Shown here piece by piece: positions 61,366 through 64,000 of a stretch of 64,000 nucleotides of DNA (position 1 is its first letter; every line of letters starts with the position of its first letter). The stretch is from Datisca glomerata. Its lineage: Eukaryota > Streptophyta > Magnoliopsida > Cucurbitales > Datiscaceae. The position numbers and the translations under genes were made by a program. The notes below the pieces were generated by a model. That model made no database searches, had not been told where the DNA came from, and was given only the letters and a program-made list of their open reading frames with translations. Location: the NCBI GenBank assembly GCA_003255025.1, contig QANY01009402.1:120870-184869 (forward strand), written 5' to 3'.

Positions 61366-61800
61366 AAGTGCCTCTCATTGGGAATTCACCAAGTGCCTAC
61401 GGCTTAAGAAATTCATAAGAAATTCACCAAGTGCCTTAATCATAGAGAATTCACAGAGTGTGTACACAATATAAAATCCACAAACTACATATAGCACAAA
61501 TTCCCTACGCCTTAGTAAATCTAAAAAATGCCTCTACTGTAGGAGATGTACAAAGCGTCTTTGCCATAGGAAATCCTTTAATTGCCTCTGCTATAGGAAA
61601 TCTTTAATGAGCCTCTACCAAAGGAAATTCAACAAGTGTCTACGCCAAATAAATTTTACAATGGGTCTTTGACATAGAAAATTCACCAAGTGCATTCGTC
61701 GTAGGAAATCCTTTGAAACGCCTCCGCCATAGAATCTTCTCAAGGTGTCTCTACCATAGGAAATCCCCAATGGCCTCTACCATATTTGATGCACAGAGAG
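61366..61800. repeat. 27-bp minisatellite, W4 copy
   Basis: Same array as 45921-46400, with a few small deletions. Confidence 0.8.
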
Positions 61801-63403
61801 CCTCTGTTGTAGAAATTCTCAAACACAATGATTCTCGCTTCTGGCTATCAACAAAACAAAGGAGTTGACTTGGTCATCTTTGAAGGAGACAATTGAGGAT
61901 GGGGTAACACCTTTATTTCTTTGGTTTGTCTCATGTTGATGTGCATGTGACTTCGCATGGTACAATAGTAGCTATAAAAGTTTGGGGACTTGTCTCTTCT
62001 CCTGCAGGCAAAATAATGACCCAGTGTAAGCCATCATTTCTGTCCTCGATACAAACGTCTAGTAAGGAATCTAATTTGTTTGAAGGATAAGGGAATGGGT
62101 GGCGGTTCGTTTCTCTCTTCTACGCTTCCCTTACGGTCTTCTCCATGTGATTGTGCAATTGCTACCTTAGGAGGATAGCGAGACGAGGAGAATTCCCAAG
62201 GAGTATAGTGATCATTTCTTTTTTATTGTCATGGCTTATGCTCAAAAGCACGTGTTCGTGTTAATTCCTTCATCAGACGAGCAAAGGTAATAATGACCAT
62301 GTTTTTAAGGTAGAACATGTAATCATAACATCCACCAATGCACATCTTTTTAAGAGGCTCCTCCTTACAACTAGCTCATCATTGGGTTTTTGTCTTTCAA
62401 GGTCCATGATGCTAGTCTTTTCCTCTACAAAAAGAACTTTGCCAAAAAGGTCGACACCATTTGCACCCACGTCAAGATCGACTCAGGCTCTAAGCTCGCA
62501 TACCAGGTGTAGGCTCGTTCCTTCAAGGACTTAGAAAACTCTCTCAAATGCATAGACTCATCATAGCCGTAGGGTCTCATGTCGTCAATGAAACGTATTT
62601 ACATGCTCTTTTGCACACCCATTTCTACTGTTATATCTTCGAAACTTTGTTTCTGCGTTGTCCACCAGATAAGGTCTCACGATTAGCTCAGCCAAATATG
62701 GTTGCCTGATGTCGACAATGGACACGTTTAGAGATGCACTCACCCTCTCTTCTGAAAGCATCTTTTGAAGGGCTTCATAGGTAATGAAAGAGATACTCCA
62801 AATGTGGCCACTATTTGTGTTTAGGGTAAGATTGGTTTATGCTATCACGATAGCCTGGGTAGTGATGAGAGTGACATTTTCTAAAGGTGAGGGGTCAGAA
62901 ATGGCGGTGGCCTAGGAAAACCACCGATTATGAAAGGTGAAAATGGTGGTACAACGCTAGTTTGTGCAATGGTTATGAGCATTACCTTGAATATTTAATT
63001 GAGTTTGGTTCTGGGAAAATGCTTGTGGCTTAGCACCTACAATGGAGGATGGCTAAACACTGACAATGGAGGATGGCTGAACACCCACGACAGAGGTTGG
63101 TTGAGCACCCACGATGGATGATGGTTGAATGCATGCGCCCATGGGTGGTAGTGATGGTGGTGGGTATTGTGGCGAAGGAGTATTGATATATGAAGTTAGA
63201 GTATCACTGATTCTCCTCATTTTGGTGTTGGAAGCTTAGATCTCCTGACTGGCTTCAACTTGTTCTTGCGCTTGCGTGGACGGAGCATCTGGTGAAGGTT
63301 CACGAGAGGTGTCATCCTTCTCTTGGCCGCGTTCGTTATTGACTAATGGTCTGTCCCCCAACGTCCGTCATAAAGCTACCCTTTCTTTTCCATGTCCGGC
63401 CAT
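61801..63403 (-). pseudogene. Ty3/gypsy gag, family W copy 4
   Basis: From the minus ATG at 63403 the reading is open for long stretches. It starts MAGHGKERVAL, has a stop, then RGQEKDDTSREPSPDAPSTQ, the QPSSIVG/QPTSVVG repeats (63130-63040), a region ending LAELIVRPYLVD (about 62690), and after a shift the gag core end FVEEKTSIMDLERQKP (62440-62380). A frameshift within the core and several stops make it inactive. It is the paralogue of 46401-48041, and lacks the 66-base tandem piece present there. Confidence 0.8.
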
Positions 63404-63482
63404 GGGTTTTTTTCTTAGAATCACAGAGAAAAATAAGAAAACTTACTAGAAAGATAAACCACTCCCTAATGGAGTCACCAAA

Positions 63483-63861
63483 TGTAGATACAAAGATAGT
63501 AAGAGTGGGAACAAGAGTGGTCTAATCCTTGGAAAGTAACCGCAGTAACGTTTGAGAACACATGAGAGGACGTCAGGAGGGGAATGGGGAGCACTCAGAA
63601 CACTAATTGAGGTTTCAAATGCTCTATGTGTAAGGGATGGTGCTCTTTCTATCTAGGGTTTTCTCCTTGTTCAAATGAAGGAGAAGACCTCCTTTTATAG
63701 ATAACATGAGGGGGACCACCGTAACTAATCCCTTGATTACGCATGGGATCAACCATAAGCATCACTCATTTGGCTTTCCAATTTACCGCTAAACTATTAT
63801 GGCATAAAACAAAGTGACTCGAAGTCCATTGCTCAAACATTTCCTAGTAAACATAATCTAT
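63483..63861 (-). repeat. Family W LTR, truncated (copy 4)
   Basis: The LTR end is at 63483, beside the primer-binding-like stretch. It is cut at 63861 by the solo-LTR fragment, the same junction as at 48498. Confidence 0.6.
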
Positions 63862-64000
63862 GAAAATAATGTTGAAAACACTTAATCGTAAGTGTTTATA
63901 TAAAAAGAATAAATGACAATTGAAACTCATAAATGGAAAGACGCGCGCAACTTACTACGAATTCCACAAACTGTAACAAAAGAACTCTGTCGCAACGTGC
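63862..64000 (+). repeat. Fragment of the unit's solo LTR, running off the window
   Basis: Near-identical to 48499-48640, so the duplication shared with unit A continues past the window edge. Confidence 0.65.

Noticed and set aside
1..64000. Active autonomous retrotransposon
   Set aside because: Every gag or pol region seen carries stops, frameshifts or lost catalytic residues, and only one element has both LTRs.

Overview
This window looks like nuclear DNA of a flowering plant, probably a eudicot. It is AT-rich and gene-poor, built mostly of decayed LTR retrotransposons, with patches that look like plant mitochondrial DNA. The only recognisable host gene family is a short secreted proline-rich protein of the PELPK type. 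Single Ns at 27246, 36488 and 49350 look like scaffold joins, and each falls where repeat homology breaks. No prokaryotic operon, CRISPR array, rRNA or tRNA gene was found.

Layout. 1-3530: Ty3/gypsy pol fragment fused to a Ty1/copia fragment. 3548-5591: two decayed PELPK-like copies in tandem. 5592-8228: a Ty3/gypsy element with LTR, primer-binding site, gag, protease and start of RT. 8229-13488: repeat debris, two minisatellites and a minus-strand Ty3/gypsy gag (family W). 13489-30515: unit C, made of gypsy pol (minus), a solo LTR split by a nested 9.2 kb copia element, gypsy gag, the flank of a missing PELPK gene, a minisatellite and W. 30516-34357: more W, including a long LTR carrying a GC-rich 34-bp hairpin minisatellite. 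34358-36487: organelle-like DNA, then a region with repeated palindromes and a possible first exon. 36489-39392: second copy of 31472-34357. 39393-48660: unit A. 48651-50583: another repeat, then organelle-like DNA. 50584-55654: partial unit B1. 55655-64000: unit B2, near-identical to A.

Interpretation. Units A, B1, B2 and C are versions of one segment, in the order gypsy pol (minus), solo LTR, gypsy gag (minus), PELPK-like gene, minisatellite and W gag (minus). The same solo LTR with the same TAACC target duplication recurs, so it was present before the segment multiplied. Only the PELPK-like gene at 59605-59946 is intact, with TATA box, signal peptide and full repeat domain. The copy at 44229 lost its promoter and signal peptide, those at 4155 and 4887 carry stops, and in unit C the gene is missing at an N. 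Nearly everything else is non-functional mobile DNA. I did not find a convincing new biological system. The most informative features are the duplication history, the two organelle-like pieces that abut opposite sides of one nuclear junction, and the palindrome-rich repeats.
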